Program-made: the position numbers and the translations under genes
NCBI GenBank assembly: GCA_963845695.1
Contig: CAWJTQ010000003.1
Span: 248,001 to 312,000 of the forward strand
Direction: 5' to 3'
DNA: 64,000 bases
From: CAWJTV01 sp963845695
Lineage (GTDB): Bacteria > Planctomycetota > Planctomycetia > Isosphaerales > Isosphaeraceae
The notes under the pieces: generated by a model
Databases searched by the model: none
What the model saw: the letters and a program-made list of their open reading frames with translations, nothing else
What the model was told of the DNA's origin: nothing
Shown here: piece after piece, positions 17,588 through 26,556 of the stretch
Layout: the number at the start of each line of letters is the position of its first letter
Position numbering within the stretch: position 1 is the first letter of the stretch

Positions 17588-19429
17588 CTACCTCGCGGTG
17601 GGGAACAGTTTCTGGTCGTTCAGGGCGTTTCGGACAGCCTCCTTGAGTGCCGGCCCGCGGAGGTTCATGGCCAGGACGCGGCCGTCGGGAGCGATCAGAA
17701 ACGTGGCTGGGATCCCCCAGCTGAGATACATTTCGGCCACGCCTTCGAGAATTTTTCCGCCGTACACCTGAGTCCAGATCAGCGCGTTCTCCTTGGTGTA
17801 CTTCGCGGGAGCCTCGGCGGCCTCGTGGCACGACACGCCGACGAGCAAGAACCGGGGATCTCCGCCGAAAGTCTCCTGGATGTCCTTCAGTGCGGGCATC
17901 TCGGCGCGGCAAGGCTGAGACCACGTTGCCCAGAAGTCGAGCAGGACGAGCTTGCCTCGCGTCTCGCTCATCTTGAACGGACCGCCGTCGAGCCGTAGCG
18001 CGTTGAAGTCGGGGGCGAGACGACCAACCTTGAAGAAGGCGATCAAGTAGAGCCTGGCCTTCACGTCCCCGATATCGACCGGCTGGTTTTCGGGCCCCTC
18101 GGGGACGGTCACGGTGGCCGTCCCTCCGCCAATATTGAGCGGGAACCGATGGGGACTCGACTCCAAAGGCCAACTGATGGGGATCTTCGCCTCGTAGGTG
18201 CCGGGAACGACGTCCTCGATGCGAAACCGGCCGGTTTCGTCGAGATTCGCCGCGAATGTGTTCAACACCCTCGTGGCTTTGATGAGGGCCGCCCTCGTTG
18301 GCTGTAACGTGACCGGCTCATTGCGCCGCCAGTCCACCGGGTCGTCGGGAGTGCCTTCGAGGACCACTCGGCCGAGCACCGTCCGCCCCTTGGCACCGAG
18401 GATCACCTTGACCGTTCCACCCGGCTGAACATCGCCCGCCTCCTGCCAGCAAGATGTCGTATTGTTGCGTCCCGACGGGAGCGTCGTCATCACGTCACGA
18501 CTCACAGCGACGGGGCCGGGGATGACTCTCTCGAATACGAATCGCCCCTGCTCATCGCTTGCCGTCTGGCCGCCGCCAGCGCATGGGGGGATCCGCGTTC
18601 CCGCCGTGGGAATAATGCTTGTGAACGATACCTGTTCGTGCGCTGCGGGCTTGCGGCCGACCCACACCTCACCTTCAATGCGGCCCCAGGGCTGCAAGAC
18701 AAGCTTGCCTGTCTTCTCGAAGTCTGCCCGCGAAGCGGCCGCGAATCCCGCTATATCTGCGGCAACCAGCAAGAACGGACCACTTCGTTTCGGGAGAGTG
18801 AAGCGGCCGTCTGGGCCCGTGATCGCGGTCTCGACGTTCGATCTTTGGTCCAGCAGGCTCTGTTCCGTCAAGATGATCTGTTCCTCGTGTGTACCGAGCG
18901 CGACCTTGACTCCCGCAGCGGGTCTGCCGTCAGGGAACAGGAGGACCCCTGAGACCCCGGCGTCCGGCTTCAAGGCGAAGTTCTGGACCTGCGCGCCCTC
19001 GTCCGAGCGGAAGCCGCGCGAGTCCGCCGGCTCGTAGCCATGCGCCTCGATCCTCACGTACTGGGCCTTCTCCGGCCACTTGAACTTGATCGAGTAGCGC
19101 CCTCCCGTGCACTCCAACTCGCCGTCGTGCGACCACCAGAGACCCCCCGGCTCTTCGAGTGGCACTTTGCCCGGGATCAAGCGGAAGCGGGGCACCGGCT
19201 GGCCGGTCGTGGCGTCGGTCACAGTGCCCGAGATCACCAGCTCCGGGTCCAGCGTCACGACATGCTCTCGATCCGAGGCGGTCAGGGATAGGTCATTAAA
19301 CATATACAAATCCTTCGATATATTGAAGAGCACGGCGTCGCTCGGGGCACGTGTCCAGGTGAAGCGCCCTGCGGCGTCGGTTTGACCGTGGCGTAAGCGC
19401 ACTGGGGCATCGATTTGAGCCCTGGTCAT
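17588..19429 (-). CDS. CarboxypepD_reg and TlpA-like part of a sigma-factor-linked chain (third piece)
   Basis: 613 codons in one frame; coding begins in the middle of a protein near 19435, where the frame of the preceding piece is lost (AYVAAITW continues as LMTRAQIDAPVRLRHG). It contains several CarboxypepD_reg-type beta-sandwich units (LDPELVISGTVTDATTGQP, LFPDGRPAAGVKVALG, VILGAKGRTVLGRVVLEGTP) and a C-terminal thioredoxin fold from about residue 460 (RLAPDFNALRLDGG, LVLLDFWATWSQPC). The usual CxxC is SQPC here: the first Cys is Ser (codon 17918-17920), so ordinary disulfide chemistry is not expected. The intended single product with the two pieces upstream would be about 1,250 residues. 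Confidence 0.75.
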   Translation of the reverse strand: MTRAQIDAPVRLRHGQTDAAGRFTWTRAPSDAVLFNISKDLYMFNDLSLTASDREHVVTLDPELVISGTVTDATTGQPVPRFRLIPGKVPLEEPGGLWWSHDGELECTGGRYSIKFKWPEKAQYVRIEAHGYEPADSRGFRSDEGAQVQNFALKPDAGVSGVLLFPDGRPAAGVKVALGTHEEQIILTEQSLLDQRSNVETAITGPDGRFTLPKRSGPFLLVAADIAGFAAASRADFEKTGKLVLQPWGRIEGEVWVGRKPAAHEQVSFTSIIPTAGTRIPPCAGGGQTASDEQGRFVFERVIPGPVAVSRDVMTTLPSGRNNTTSCWQEAGDVQPGGTVKVILGAKGRTVLGRVVLEGTPDDPVDWRRNEPVTLQPTRAALIKATRVLNTFAANLDETGRFRIEDVVPGTYEAKIPISWPLESSPHRFPLNIGGGTATVTVPEGPENQPVDIGDVKARLYLIAFFKVGRLAPDFNALRLDGGPFKMSETRGKLVLLDFWATWSQPCRAEMPALKDIQETFGGDPRFLLVGVSCHEAAEAPAKYTKENALIWTQVYGGKILEGVAEMYLSWGIPATFLIAPDGRVLAMNLRGPALKEAVRNALNDQKLFPTAR

Positions 19430-20378
19430 GAGCGCACAAGCGGTGCCCGCGCCACGTAATGGCCGCGACGTAGGCGCCGGCGACGGGCTTGCCGGCCCGG
19501 TCTACGACCCTGACACGGAGTGTGCTCGCCTTTCCCAGTCGGATGACAGGCGCCTCCACCTCTCCTCGGTTCGGGACCCTAACCTCCCGAAACTCGGGGG
19601 CGAACCCCTCGGCCTGCGCCGTGACGATCGTCGGACCCTTCTCACAGTTCCGCAGGGTGTACTCCCCGAGTTCATCGGTCGCCAGGATCTTCCCCTGGTT
19701 CCGAAGGTAAGGATCTCCGGTGTCGACCTGGGCCCCCTTCACGGGCTTCCCTGATCCGTCGACCACGCGGCCCTTCACCGTGGCACCTTGAGTGAGCACC
19801 CTCAACTTTTCCCGCAAGAGCGCCGACCATCTGGGCTGGCGAAGGTAGTCGGGATGACTGACCTCCACGCCGACAGGAGAGAGGTTCGCCGGAGCGTCAT
19901 CGATGCGCCAGCGCCCCTGCTCATCGGTCTTGGTGGTTCCTAGTGCATAACCAGAGCGAGGTTGTTCCATTTCCACGCTCGTCCACGCGGTCACATCGGC
20001 TCCCGCAATCGGCTTCCCGGCCTCATCCTGCACCACGCCACGGATCGGCACGCCCAATTCGAGCCGCACTAACTGAGACTCCGGCAGCGAGATGGCATGT
20101 CTGACGTCGCTCCAATAGAATTCCATGGCCACGTACCTGGGCTTCTTCACGTTCAGCCTCAGGGAGTGAATGGTGATCCCCGCGGGCCATTCGATCGCCG
20201 TCGTGCCGTCCTTGCCGGTCGTGACCGTTTCCTTACGAGGCTCGCCCTCACCTCGAATCTCGCAACTCACCGAGACTCCTTCGAGTGGCTCTCCGGTCTT
20301 TGCACTGAGCACGCGGAGGGAAAGACGATGACGCGAAGCGGGCTTCGTCGCGTCCGTTGTCGGGAGCGGCGTTCGCAA
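19296..20378 (-). CDS. CarboxypepD_reg middle part of the sigma-factor-linked chain (second piece)
   Basis: This frame carries consecutive CarboxypepD_reg domains: LRVLSAKTGEPLEGVSVSCE, PIRGVVQDEAGKPIAGADVT, ATVKGRVVDGSGKPVKGAQV and LRVRVVDRAGKPVAGAYV. It has no credible start of its own (the first codon is TTG inside the sigma frame). Removing one base from the C run at 20386-20389 (GGGG to GGG on the coding strand) joins it seamlessly to the sigma piece as EAGQALRTPLPTTDATKPAS. Reading becomes non-coding after about 19440, where the third piece takes over. It is extracytoplasmic by position. Confidence 0.7.
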   Translation of the reverse strand: MRTPLPTTDATKPASRHRLSLRVLSAKTGEPLEGVSVSCEIRGEGEPRKETVTTGKDGTTAIEWPAGITIHSLRLNVKKPRYVAMEFYWSDVRHAISLPESQLVRLELGVPIRGVVQDEAGKPIAGADVTAWTSVEMEQPRSGYALGTTKTDEQGRWRIDDAPANLSPVGVEVSHPDYLRQPRWSALLREKLRVLTQGATVKGRVVDGSGKPVKGAQVDTGDPYLRNQGKILATDELGEYTLRNCEKGPTIVTAQAEGFAPEFREVRVPNRGEVEAPVIRLGKASTLRVRVVDRAGKPVAGAYVAAITWRGHRLCAHDQGSNRCPSALTPRSNRRRRALHLDTCPERRRALQYIEGFVYV

Positions 20379-21339
20379 CGCCTGGCCCCGCTTCGGTTGC
20401 CTTTCGCGCCGGGGGCTGATCGGCGCCTGCGATCGGTTTGGCGACCGACTTTTGCGAAGGCTCTTGACTGAGCCTGACCAGGGCTGCCGAAGCCCCCCAC
20501 GCGATCAGGCCGGCGGCCAGGAGCGTGGCTGCTGTCACGGTGAGCTTTTGGAGCAACATGAGCTTGAATACCTCCTGACTCAATTGGTGAGCCGCCGCCG
20601 AAACGACCCCGACGGTCATCGTGGGATTCACGGTGGCGAGCGCGGCGCGAACGGTCGCTTCGCTCCAACCTGCTGGTACGGCGGCCCGCGCCTCGCGCAG
20701 TAACACCGTGCCCAGAATCGCGCCGTCGGGTTCCAGCCCGCGTCGGGCGAGTCGGCGCCTGAGTCGAGCACGCCCCTCGGCCAGCCGGTGGTGGATCGTC
20801 CGTTCGCTCCAGTGCAATTGCGCGGCGGCCTGCGCCTGGGTCATGCCTTCCAGGTCGCAGTGGACGACCGCGAGGCGCAACTTCTCGGGCAGGCGGGCGA
20901 TCTCCTCGTGCAACGCCGGTAGCCAATCGTCCGGGGCGGCCGGCCCGTTCGTTGAAGTCGCGACAGCCATCTGTCCCACCCGCCTTTCGAGCGTGCGCCG
21001 CCGGGCCGCGGCGGTATTGGCCTGGATCGCGACGCGATGCGCGACCTTGTGCAGCCAGCCCGCCAGGGCGTCGCGTCCCCGGATTGTGCCCCCCTTCTTG
21101 ACCAGGACCAGGAAGGTCGCCTGGAAGGCATCCTCAGCATCGTGGGGTTCGCGCAAGATCCCCCGGCAGACGCTCAGGACCATCGGTCCGTGCCGCCCCA
21201 CCAGCGCTTCGAAGGCCCCGGTATCCCCCTGGGTGAGGAAACGCTCAAGCAACTGCGCGTCGGAGAGCCCCGCGACCACCCCCTTGGCGAACAAGCGGTT
21301 GAGCTGTCGCAGGGCCGCGCCCAGTGTATCGATGGCCAT
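20248..21339 (-). CDS. ECF-type sigma-70 factor with membrane helix, N-terminal piece of a CarboxypepD/TlpA chain
   Basis: Residues 1-190 form the sigma part: region 2 (FEALVGRHGPMVLSVCRGIL, DAFQATFLVLVKKGG) and region 4 (LPEKLRLAVVHCDLEGMTQA, LHWSERTIHHRLAEGRARLR). A membrane helix follows at about 265-285 (KLTVTAATLLAAGLIAWGASA). The frame then runs out in a low-quality tail after PGVANAAPDN, while the CarboxypepD frame overlaps by 131 nt, which points to a frameshift at 20386-20389 and not to two natural genes. The joined protein would be a cytoplasmic sigma factor tethered to a large external sandwich/thioredoxin tail, plausibly sensing envelope or redox state. Confidence 0.88.
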   Translation of the reverse strand: MAIDTLGAALRQLNRLFAKGVVAGLSDAQLLERFLTQGDTGAFEALVGRHGPMVLSVCRGILREPHDAEDAFQATFLVLVKKGGTIRGRDALAGWLHKVAHRVAIQANTAAARRRTLERRVGQMAVATSTNGPAAPDDWLPALHEEIARLPEKLRLAVVHCDLEGMTQAQAAAQLHWSERTIHHRLAEGRARLRRRLARRGLEPDGAILGTVLLREARAAVPAGWSEATVRAALATVNPTMTVGVVSAAAHQLSQEVFKLMLLQKLTVTAATLLAAGLIAWGASAALVRLSQEPSQKSVAKPIAGADQPPARKATEAGPGVANAAPDNGRDEARFASSSFPPRAQCKDRRATRRSLGELRDSR

Positions 21340-21627
21340 ATCTCGGAGTCCCCTCGTGCCCGTGCTCTATAATCAATGAGAGCCCGACCCGGACCGTCCC
21401 GCAAATTTTCTGATCGGAATTCCGAGTACAGGGTAGAGGATCGGAAAGCAAATCGACACCTGTCCGAGGTGGTGCCGAATGAAGGGGTTAGATCGGTCCG
21501 AAGGCGCCCAGAGGTCGGCACGAGTCCGAGTTGAGCGGCGGCGTCACTCGCCTCCCACGAGGTCACCCTCTGTGTAACAACGCGATCAGCGCTTGCGCCG
21601 AGGCACGATATCCGATAAGCTCGACTC

Positions 21628-22107
21628 ATGAGCAAGAAGAACCCGCCAGGCATGATCGGCCGGCCTCCGTCTGCGCGGGGAGGGCGGCCGGCCGATCCTG
21701 GTCTGCATGCGCAGCAGATAGCTCAGGAATGGGCGGACGTGGCCGAAAGTTACGTGCGGCGGCGCAACCGGGAACTCGGCATCCCAGAAGGGATGAACGG
21801 CCAGCCCGATTTCGCGGGGGACGGAACATGGCAGGTCTTCGACGCGAATGCGCGGACCGGGGGCCAGAACACCACCGGCGTCGTCATCAATTCGGGCGTC
21901 CTGAACCCTGAACTGCTCAAGGGGGAGAAGGGCGGACGCATCTGGCCCAAGATGCGGCTGAAGGATCGCATCGACGCAATCATCGCTCACGAATACGAAG
22001 AGCTACTCGCTGGGGGAGTGCACGTCAATGCGTTGAAGGCGGCGGCCATGACGAAACTGCCGATCAGCGATGAGGCAAGACGGTTGAATCGGGCGCGGGC
22101 GAGGTAG
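21628..22107 (+). CDS. hypothetical protein with HEYEE motif
   Basis: 159 residues, not recognised. It starts with a Lys/Gly/Pro-rich segment, then QEWADVAESYVRRRNRELG, PDFAGDGTWQVFDANARTGG and a C-terminal helix pair with DRIDAIIAHEYEELLAGG and LPISDEARRLNRARAR. HEYEE recalls metal-ligating helices but lacks the HExxH spacing. The codon pattern and frame are clean. It is separated from the divergent sigma gene by 288 bp of spacer that may hold both promoters. Confidence 0.65.
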   Translation: MSKKNPPGMIGRPPSARGGRPADPGLHAQQIAQEWADVAESYVRRRNRELGIPEGMNGQPDFAGDGTWQVFDANARTGGQNTTGVVINSGVLNPELLKGEKGGRIWPKMRLKDRIDAIIAHEYEELLAGGVHVNALKAAAMTKLPISDEARRLNRARAR

Positions 22108-22265
22108 ACTGCGGTTGGAAGGCGCGTTCCCCGGGTTGCGCTCGTTCTATCGTGGTTAAGAACGGGCTCCGGTGTGGAGTTAACCACCTTCTGCCCGTGC
22201 GCATTCGCTGTCCCCGTTTCTTCCAAAGTGCGAGCCTTCTACTTCCGCAGCCGCCGCACATCCTA

Positions 22266-22502
22266 TCACGCACTTTCCCTCGCGCAAGCCAATAGTTCGG
22301 CCTTCCGGTCGAAGCCCAGCCTGCTCACGGAATAGATGCTGCCAGGGCCGTAGCGGAAACTGTTGCCGCGAATCATCAGCCCGGCACGCTCCAGCTCGCG
22401 GTAAGCTTCGCAGTTGGCATCGTTCACCAAAACGTCGCCTCGCCGTTCGATGTGGAGGCGGAACAGGGCGACGGCTGCTTCGGACAGAGTCTTGGTCTGC
22501 AT
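22266..22502 (-). CDS. small conserved-looking hypothetical protein
   Basis: 78 residues: LSEAAVALFRLHIERRGDV, then NCEAYRELERAGLMIRGNSF and a C-terminal YSVSRLGFDRKAELLA. The layout resembles a small winged-helix-type protein, with AYRELERAGLM as helix and GFDRK as wing, but this is an impression only. I recall close relatives in other planctomycetes. No signal peptide. Confidence 0.7.
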   Translation of the reverse strand: MQTKTLSEAAVALFRLHIERRGDVLVNDANCEAYRELERAGLMIRGNSFRYGPGSIYSVSRLGFDRKAELLACARESA

Positions 22503-23274
22503 GGCGGTTCCCTCCTACTCGGCATTCTAACGGAAGCCGATCGCGCGGAGAATGCCGCTCGCAAAGTGGTATTTCTCGCCCAGGAATGGCTGCATGCAAT
22601 GTCTCGTCTTCGTGCTCGAGATTGCCATGCCTTCCCAGACCGCGGGACGGATCATTCCGCCCGTCGTTGGAATAACCGGTCGCGGCAGGGGACGTCCTTG
22701 CTGGCGTCCCCTACCGCAACATGACCAGGGATATCAAGAAGGTTTCCGGGGAGATATGCAGTGGCCTGATGTTCAAGAGTGCCACCATGCGATTGGATTG
22801 ACCTAGATTAACGGTCTGTATAACAAAGAGCGGAGAGGATTTGGCAGCTCCCTCCGCGTCTATCGGCATTCCTCGATCGGGCCGCGATCCGTTCCAGGAG
22901 CGGCACATGCTCCAGCACGAAGCCCGTGCGGTCATTTCGAGCCGCCGAGCCGCGTGCCCTGAGGCGGACGATGCACGGTTCGGGATTGAGGAATCGCAGG
23001 CCATCGATCGGGGCAGGCCGCCCTCGCAGAGCCAGGCCCCCCAGGCCGGGCGCTCGGGCTCGTGCGGTACGGGCGCGCAATCGCTGAAGCCGGCGGGGCA
23101 TCGACCGGATTCGGAGGAAGTGGGGGGACAGGCACGCGCGGTCCCGGGATGTCGCGTGCCGCGCGGCCTTCAGCTAGGCCTTGAAACGGGACAGCCCGGC
23201 CGCTAAGCTTTGCGATGCAAAGTTGCCCCAGAGGGGGCAGCCGAGGGGACGCGAACCGACGAGGATCCGAGGCA
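22503..23274. other. intergenic region, 772 bp
   Basis: No supported gene on either strand. Composition changes from average near 22.5 kb to very G+C-rich at 23.1 kb, where the four-gene cassette starts. The promoter of that cassette is expected here. Confidence 0.4.
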
Positions 23275-23997
23275 ATGCCGGCACTGGGCGTGAGCGATAT
23301 CTATCGACGCTTCGCCGTGGTCGTCCACGACGTCGCGCCGGCCTTCCTGCCGCAGCTCGCGAGGATCGCCGAGGCCCTCGCGCCGCGGATCGGGCGGCAG
23401 ATGGCGGGTGCGGTGGTACCTTGCTGGCATGGGCGGCCGATCGAGGGGCCGGGGGGCGGCTTCGGACGGTTCGTGACGGGTGCGTTCGGGGAGGTCTTGC
23501 AGCACGGATACACCCACCGGCAGGACCGGCCGGGCGTGCTCTCGCTGTTCACAGGTCGTTCGGACGAGCTGGTCGGGCTGCCTCGCGAGGAGGTCCGGCG
23601 CCGGCTCGGGCTGGGCCGGGAGCTGATGCAGCGGGTCCTCGGGGTCGCGCCCGCGGGATTCGTGCCTCCAGCCTGGCAGGTCGGGCGGGCGACGGCGGAG
23701 GAGCTGGGGGGGTGCGGGTTCCGCTACCTCGCGACGTTCGGCGCCATCCGGGCAGCGAGCGGGCCGACGATCCCGCTGACGACATGGTCGTGGGACTGGG
23801 GCGTCCTGGGACCGCTCGGGCGGGTCGGACAACGCTTCGGCGACGTCTCTTGGCGGCTCCGGCCGGCGACCCTGCCCTGCGTCGTGGTGCACCCGGCCGA
23901 CGTGGACCGGGGCTATCTGCCGCGCGTGCTCGAGTTGGTCGACCGGCTGCTGGGGCGGGGCCGGACGCCCGGCCTGCTCTCGGAGTTCCTGCCATGA
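23275..23997 (+). CDS. polysaccharide deacetylase-like protein (DUF2334-type)
   Basis: 241 residues. The N-terminal strand FAVVVHDVAPAFLPQL contains the His-Asp pair of the family, and EVLQHGYTHRQ matches the second metal-binding motif (HxxxH-type). The middle part (VLGVAPAGFVPPAWQVGRAT) resembles the Pro-rich loop before the catalytic Asp region. These proteins remove acetyl groups from N-acetyl sugars of envelope polymers. It is the first gene of a four-gene run and its TGA overlaps the ATG of the methyltransferase (ATGA). Starts further upstream are possible, but a GAGG-rich stretch just before ATG 23275 supports this one. Confidence 0.8.
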   Translation: MPALGVSDIYRRFAVVVHDVAPAFLPQLARIAEALAPRIGRQMAGAVVPCWHGRPIEGPGGGFGRFVTGAFGEVLQHGYTHRQDRPGVLSLFTGRSDELVGLPREEVRRRLGLGRELMQRVLGVAPAGFVPPAWQVGRATAEELGGCGFRYLATFGAIRAASGPTIPLTTWSWDWGVLGPLGRVGQRFGDVSWRLRPATLPCVVVHPADVDRGYLPRVLELVDRLLGRGRTPGLLSEFLP

Positions 23998-24665
23998 TCG
24001 GGCCGCTGCGGGCGGCCTTCCACCGCCGACTACGCCGGCGGGCCAGGCACCTGGCCGGGCGGATCGCCCCAAACCTGCCGACGGGGGCGACGGTGCTGGA
24101 CATCGGCTCGGGGACCGGCCACAACGCGGAGGCCCTGCGGGCCCGGGGGGCGCGCACCTGCGTCGAGGCGGACGTGGTGGATTTTCATGTCGTCGGGGTC
24201 GGGCCCGTCCTTTTCGACGGTACCCGGCTGCCGTTTGCCGATCGCGTCTTCGACGCGTGCCTGCTCGCCTTCGTGCTGAGTTATGCCGACGACCCGGCGG
24301 CCCTGCTCCGCGAGGCAGGGCGGGTCGCCTCCCGGCGTGTCCTGGTCTTGCAATCGAGCCCTCGGGGCCGGGCTGGGCGGATCGCGCTGCGGCTGCGGAG
24401 CTGGGTCCAGGGGCGGGTCGCATTCCGGCTCTGCGCGACCCTCCGCCTGATCCCTCCCTCGCCAACGCCGCTCCGTCCACGACGCATACTGTCACGCGAG
24501 CGGGTCGGCGAACTTGCCGTCGAGGGGGGGTTGAAGCTGGCGCGGGTCGTCCCCGAGTCCGGCTTGCTGGGCCTGGTCAGCCGCGACCTGTTCGTCCTGG
24601 AAGGCCCGTCCCAGGGGCCCGGCCTCGCGGCCACCACACCCCGACCGGGGACGCAATGCCCGTGA
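23994..24665 (+). CDS. class I SAM-dependent methyltransferase
   Basis: 223 residues. Motif I is VLDIGSGTGHNAEAL at about residue 35; the substrate-side segment LFDGTRLPFADRVFDACLL and ALLREAGRVASRRVLVL give the rest of the Rossmann-like fold (Methyltransf_11 type). It is very Arg/Gly/Ala-rich. It overlaps the deacetylase gene by 4 nt and the glycosyltransferase gene by 10 nt, so translation is probably coupled. The substrate may be a sugar, lipid or quinone-like carrier handled by the neighbouring enzymes. Confidence 0.85.
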   Translation: MIGPLRAAFHRRLRRRARHLAGRIAPNLPTGATVLDIGSGTGHNAEALRARGARTCVEADVVDFHVVGVGPVLFDGTRLPFADRVFDACLLAFVLSYADDPAALLREAGRVASRRVLVLQSSPRGRAGRIALRLRSWVQGRVAFRLCATLRLIPPSPTPLRPRRILSRERVGELAVEGGLKLARVVPESGLLGLVSRDLFVLEGPSQGPGLAATTPRPGTQCP

Positions 24666-25465
24666 AACGGCCCCCGCCCCGGATCTCGGTGGTCATCCCC
24701 GCGAGGAACGAGGCGGCGCTGATCGCGTCGACCGTGAGGTCGGTTCTCCGGGCGTGCGACCGCTACTCCGAGACGCGCCGCGACGGGGGGGCGGTGGAGG
24801 TCATCGTGGTCGACAACGCGAGCGACGACGGCACGGCCGACGCCCTGGCTCGGCATACCGCCGAAAGCGGCGTGCTGATGGCGACCTGCACTCCCCGCGG
24901 CGCGGCGAGGGCGCGGAACCTCGGGGCGCGGCTGGCGAGCGGCCGGGCGCTGGTCTTCCTCGACGCCGACACCCACCTGCCGCCCGGGGCGCTCGTTCGG
25001 ATCGCGGAGCTGGTCGACGAACAAGGATACGAGGCGGGGATCACGCGTCTCGGCGCGCTGGACGGCGGCCGGCGGGCCCGCTGCTGGTGGGCCTTCTGGA
25101 ACGCCGTGCGGCGGCTCCCCCTGCCGCGGGCCAAGGCGATGCCGGCCTGCATGTTCTGCACCCGAGAGGCCTTCGACGAGTTCGGGCCGTTCGACGAGCG
25201 CGTCGACATCGGCGAGGAGTGGCCGATCCTGGCCGGGCTCTACCGCGCCCGGCCCCGCCGATTCGTGTACGATCAAGCCATCACGGCGCTCAGCTCGGGG
25301 CGCCGGATGGAGCTCCAGCACTTCGGATACACACGGACCTTCGCCCGGTACGTCTGGGCGGTCCTGAGCTTCCGGGGCCGCGTCAATTATCCCGACCATG
25401 TCCGGCACGCGCCGCGGGACTCGACCTCCGGCGATCGAATGAGTGAGGGCGACAGACCGTGCTGA
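24656..25465 (+). CDS. family 2 glycosyltransferase
   Basis: 269 residues with all hallmarks of GT2: PRISVVIPARNEAALIAST at the N-terminus, VIVVDNASDDGTADAL for nucleotide binding, ALVFLDADTHLPPGAL as the DXD region, and FDERVDIGEEWPILAGL near the acceptor side. There is no obvious membrane helix except a weak C-terminal segment (YVWAVLSFRG). It is third in the cassette, overlapping both neighbours. It probably adds a sugar to a lipid or polymer that the deacetylase and methyltransferase also modify. Confidence 0.9.
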   Translation: MPVKRPPPRISVVIPARNEAALIASTVRSVLRACDRYSETRRDGGAVEVIVVDNASDDGTADALARHTAESGVLMATCTPRGAARARNLGARLASGRALVFLDADTHLPPGALVRIAELVDEQGYEAGITRLGALDGGRRARCWWAFWNAVRRLPLPRAKAMPACMFCTREAFDEFGPFDERVDIGEEWPILAGLYRARPRRFVYDQAITALSSGRRMELQHFGYTRTFARYVWAVLSFRGRVNYPDHVRHAPRDSTSGDRMSEGDRPC

Positions 25466-26313
25466 GGACGAACGCCGACGGCGAAAAGCCCTGGCCGGGC
25501 TTCGGGCGGTGGCCGGCGTGGCTCGGACCCTTGCTGGGCAAGCTCCGGCTGCACGCGATCGAGCCCCGCCAGGCCCCGGGCCGGCCGCCGACGATCGCGA
25601 AGCGGCGACGTTGGTTCGGTCCGCTGCTGATCGGGCCCGGCAACCTGTACCTGCGCCTGCTGGGGTCGGGGGTGCGGATCCTGCCCGGGGCGGAGTGGCG
25701 GGCCCGGGAGCGTGTGATGCATCGCGCGCTCCATGGGATCGAGCTGGAGACCGGCCCCCGGGGCTGGCTGATCCTTCCCCGATGGCCGGGGGTGGTGCTC
25801 GCCGATCACGCGCGGATCCCGTTCGACGCGGCACCGGACCGGTTGCGGGGCCTGGGCGCCGCGAGCCGGGCGTTGCGAGACCTGCATCGGGTCGAGCTGC
25901 GTCGTGCCGACGGGGGGTGCGAACGCCTGAGCCATGGCGACGCGACACTCCGCAACGTCCTGTTCGATCCCGGGACCGGCGAGGCTCGCTGGTTCGACTT
26001 CGACACGGCCCACGACCCGGGCCTGGCCCCGGCCTGGCGCCACGGCGACGACCTGCGGGCCCTGGTCTACTCGGCCGTCGAGTCGTTCGCCGACGTGCCT
26101 GTCGCGGTGCTACTCCGCACCGTCCAGGATGCCTATGCCGACCCGGGCCCCTGGGAGCAGCTCCGCGATCGGCTGGCCCGGGGGGCGCTGCACCGATCGC
26201 CGATGCACCTCGCCCAGGCGTGTCCGCCCGATGGGCGGAGGCGCGAGCTGGAGTCGCTCCTGCTCCGAGGGGCTCGGCGGTGCGGATCACTCATGGAAAA
26301 TGCTGATGGTTGA
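25459..26313 (+). CDS. protein-kinase-like/LPS-kinase-like phosphotransferase
   Basis: 284 residues starting with GTG and overlapping the glycosyltransferase stop. The catalytic loop LSHGDATLRNVLFD (HxDxxxxN) and the metal site WFDFDTAHD identify a choline/aminoglycoside/lipopolysaccharide kinase-type fold. The N-lobe is short (FGPLLIGPGNLYLRLLGSG, AEWRARERVMHRAL). In this context it may phosphorylate the sugar moiety of an envelope glycolipid. The last dozen residues run to within about 20 bp of an IS3-type transposase remnant, so the native C-terminus may have been altered. Confidence 0.8.
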   Translation: MLRTNADGEKPWPGFGRWPAWLGPLLGKLRLHAIEPRQAPGRPPTIAKRRRWFGPLLIGPGNLYLRLLGSGVRILPGAEWRARERVMHRALHGIELETGPRGWLILPRWPGVVLADHARIPFDAAPDRLRGLGAASRALRDLHRVELRRADGGCERLSHGDATLRNVLFDPGTGEARWFDFDTAHDPGLAPAWRHGDDLRALVYSAVESFADVPVAVLLRTVQDAYADPGPWEQLRDRLARGALHRSPMHLAQACPPDGRRRELESLLLRGARRCGSLMENADG

Positions 26314-26334
26314 TCGATCGAGTGAACCGAGCCG

Positions 26335-26556
26335 TTCCACAGCAAGTTGCGCCACGAATTCCTGTAGCTGGAGTTCGAGAGCGTTTCACAAGCGCAAGCC
26401 TTGGCCGCGCTCTGGAAGGAGGAGTATAATGCGGAACGTCCGCACAGTTCATTGTCGTACCGGACACCGGCCGAGTTCGCAGCGACCTACGTGAGGTCCG
26501 TGCCGATCGAAGAAAACCCGCATAGTGCACCATCGACGGAACAAACGCGTGGGTGA
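26335..26556 (+). pseudogene. IS3-family transposase (orfB) C-terminal remnant
   Basis: The frame from TTC 26335 reads FHSKLRHEFL, an in-frame TAG, then LEFESVSQAQALAALWKEEY, NAERPHSSLSYRTPAEF and AATYVRSVPIEENP before TGA 26554-26556. This is the last part of the rve-type integrase domain of IS3/IS2-like transposases (the NxxRPHSSLxYxTPxEF signature). The rest of the element is absent and the first visible Gly/Asn-rich catalytic segment is lost. It marks an old insertion at the right border of the G+C-rich cassette. Confidence 0.8.

Noticed and set aside
24281..26290. A 669-codon open frame on the minus strand across the G+C-rich cassette
   Set aside because: It is antisense to three well-supported overlapping genes and is made of Arg/Pro/Ala-rich filler; high G+C removes stops on the opposite strand.
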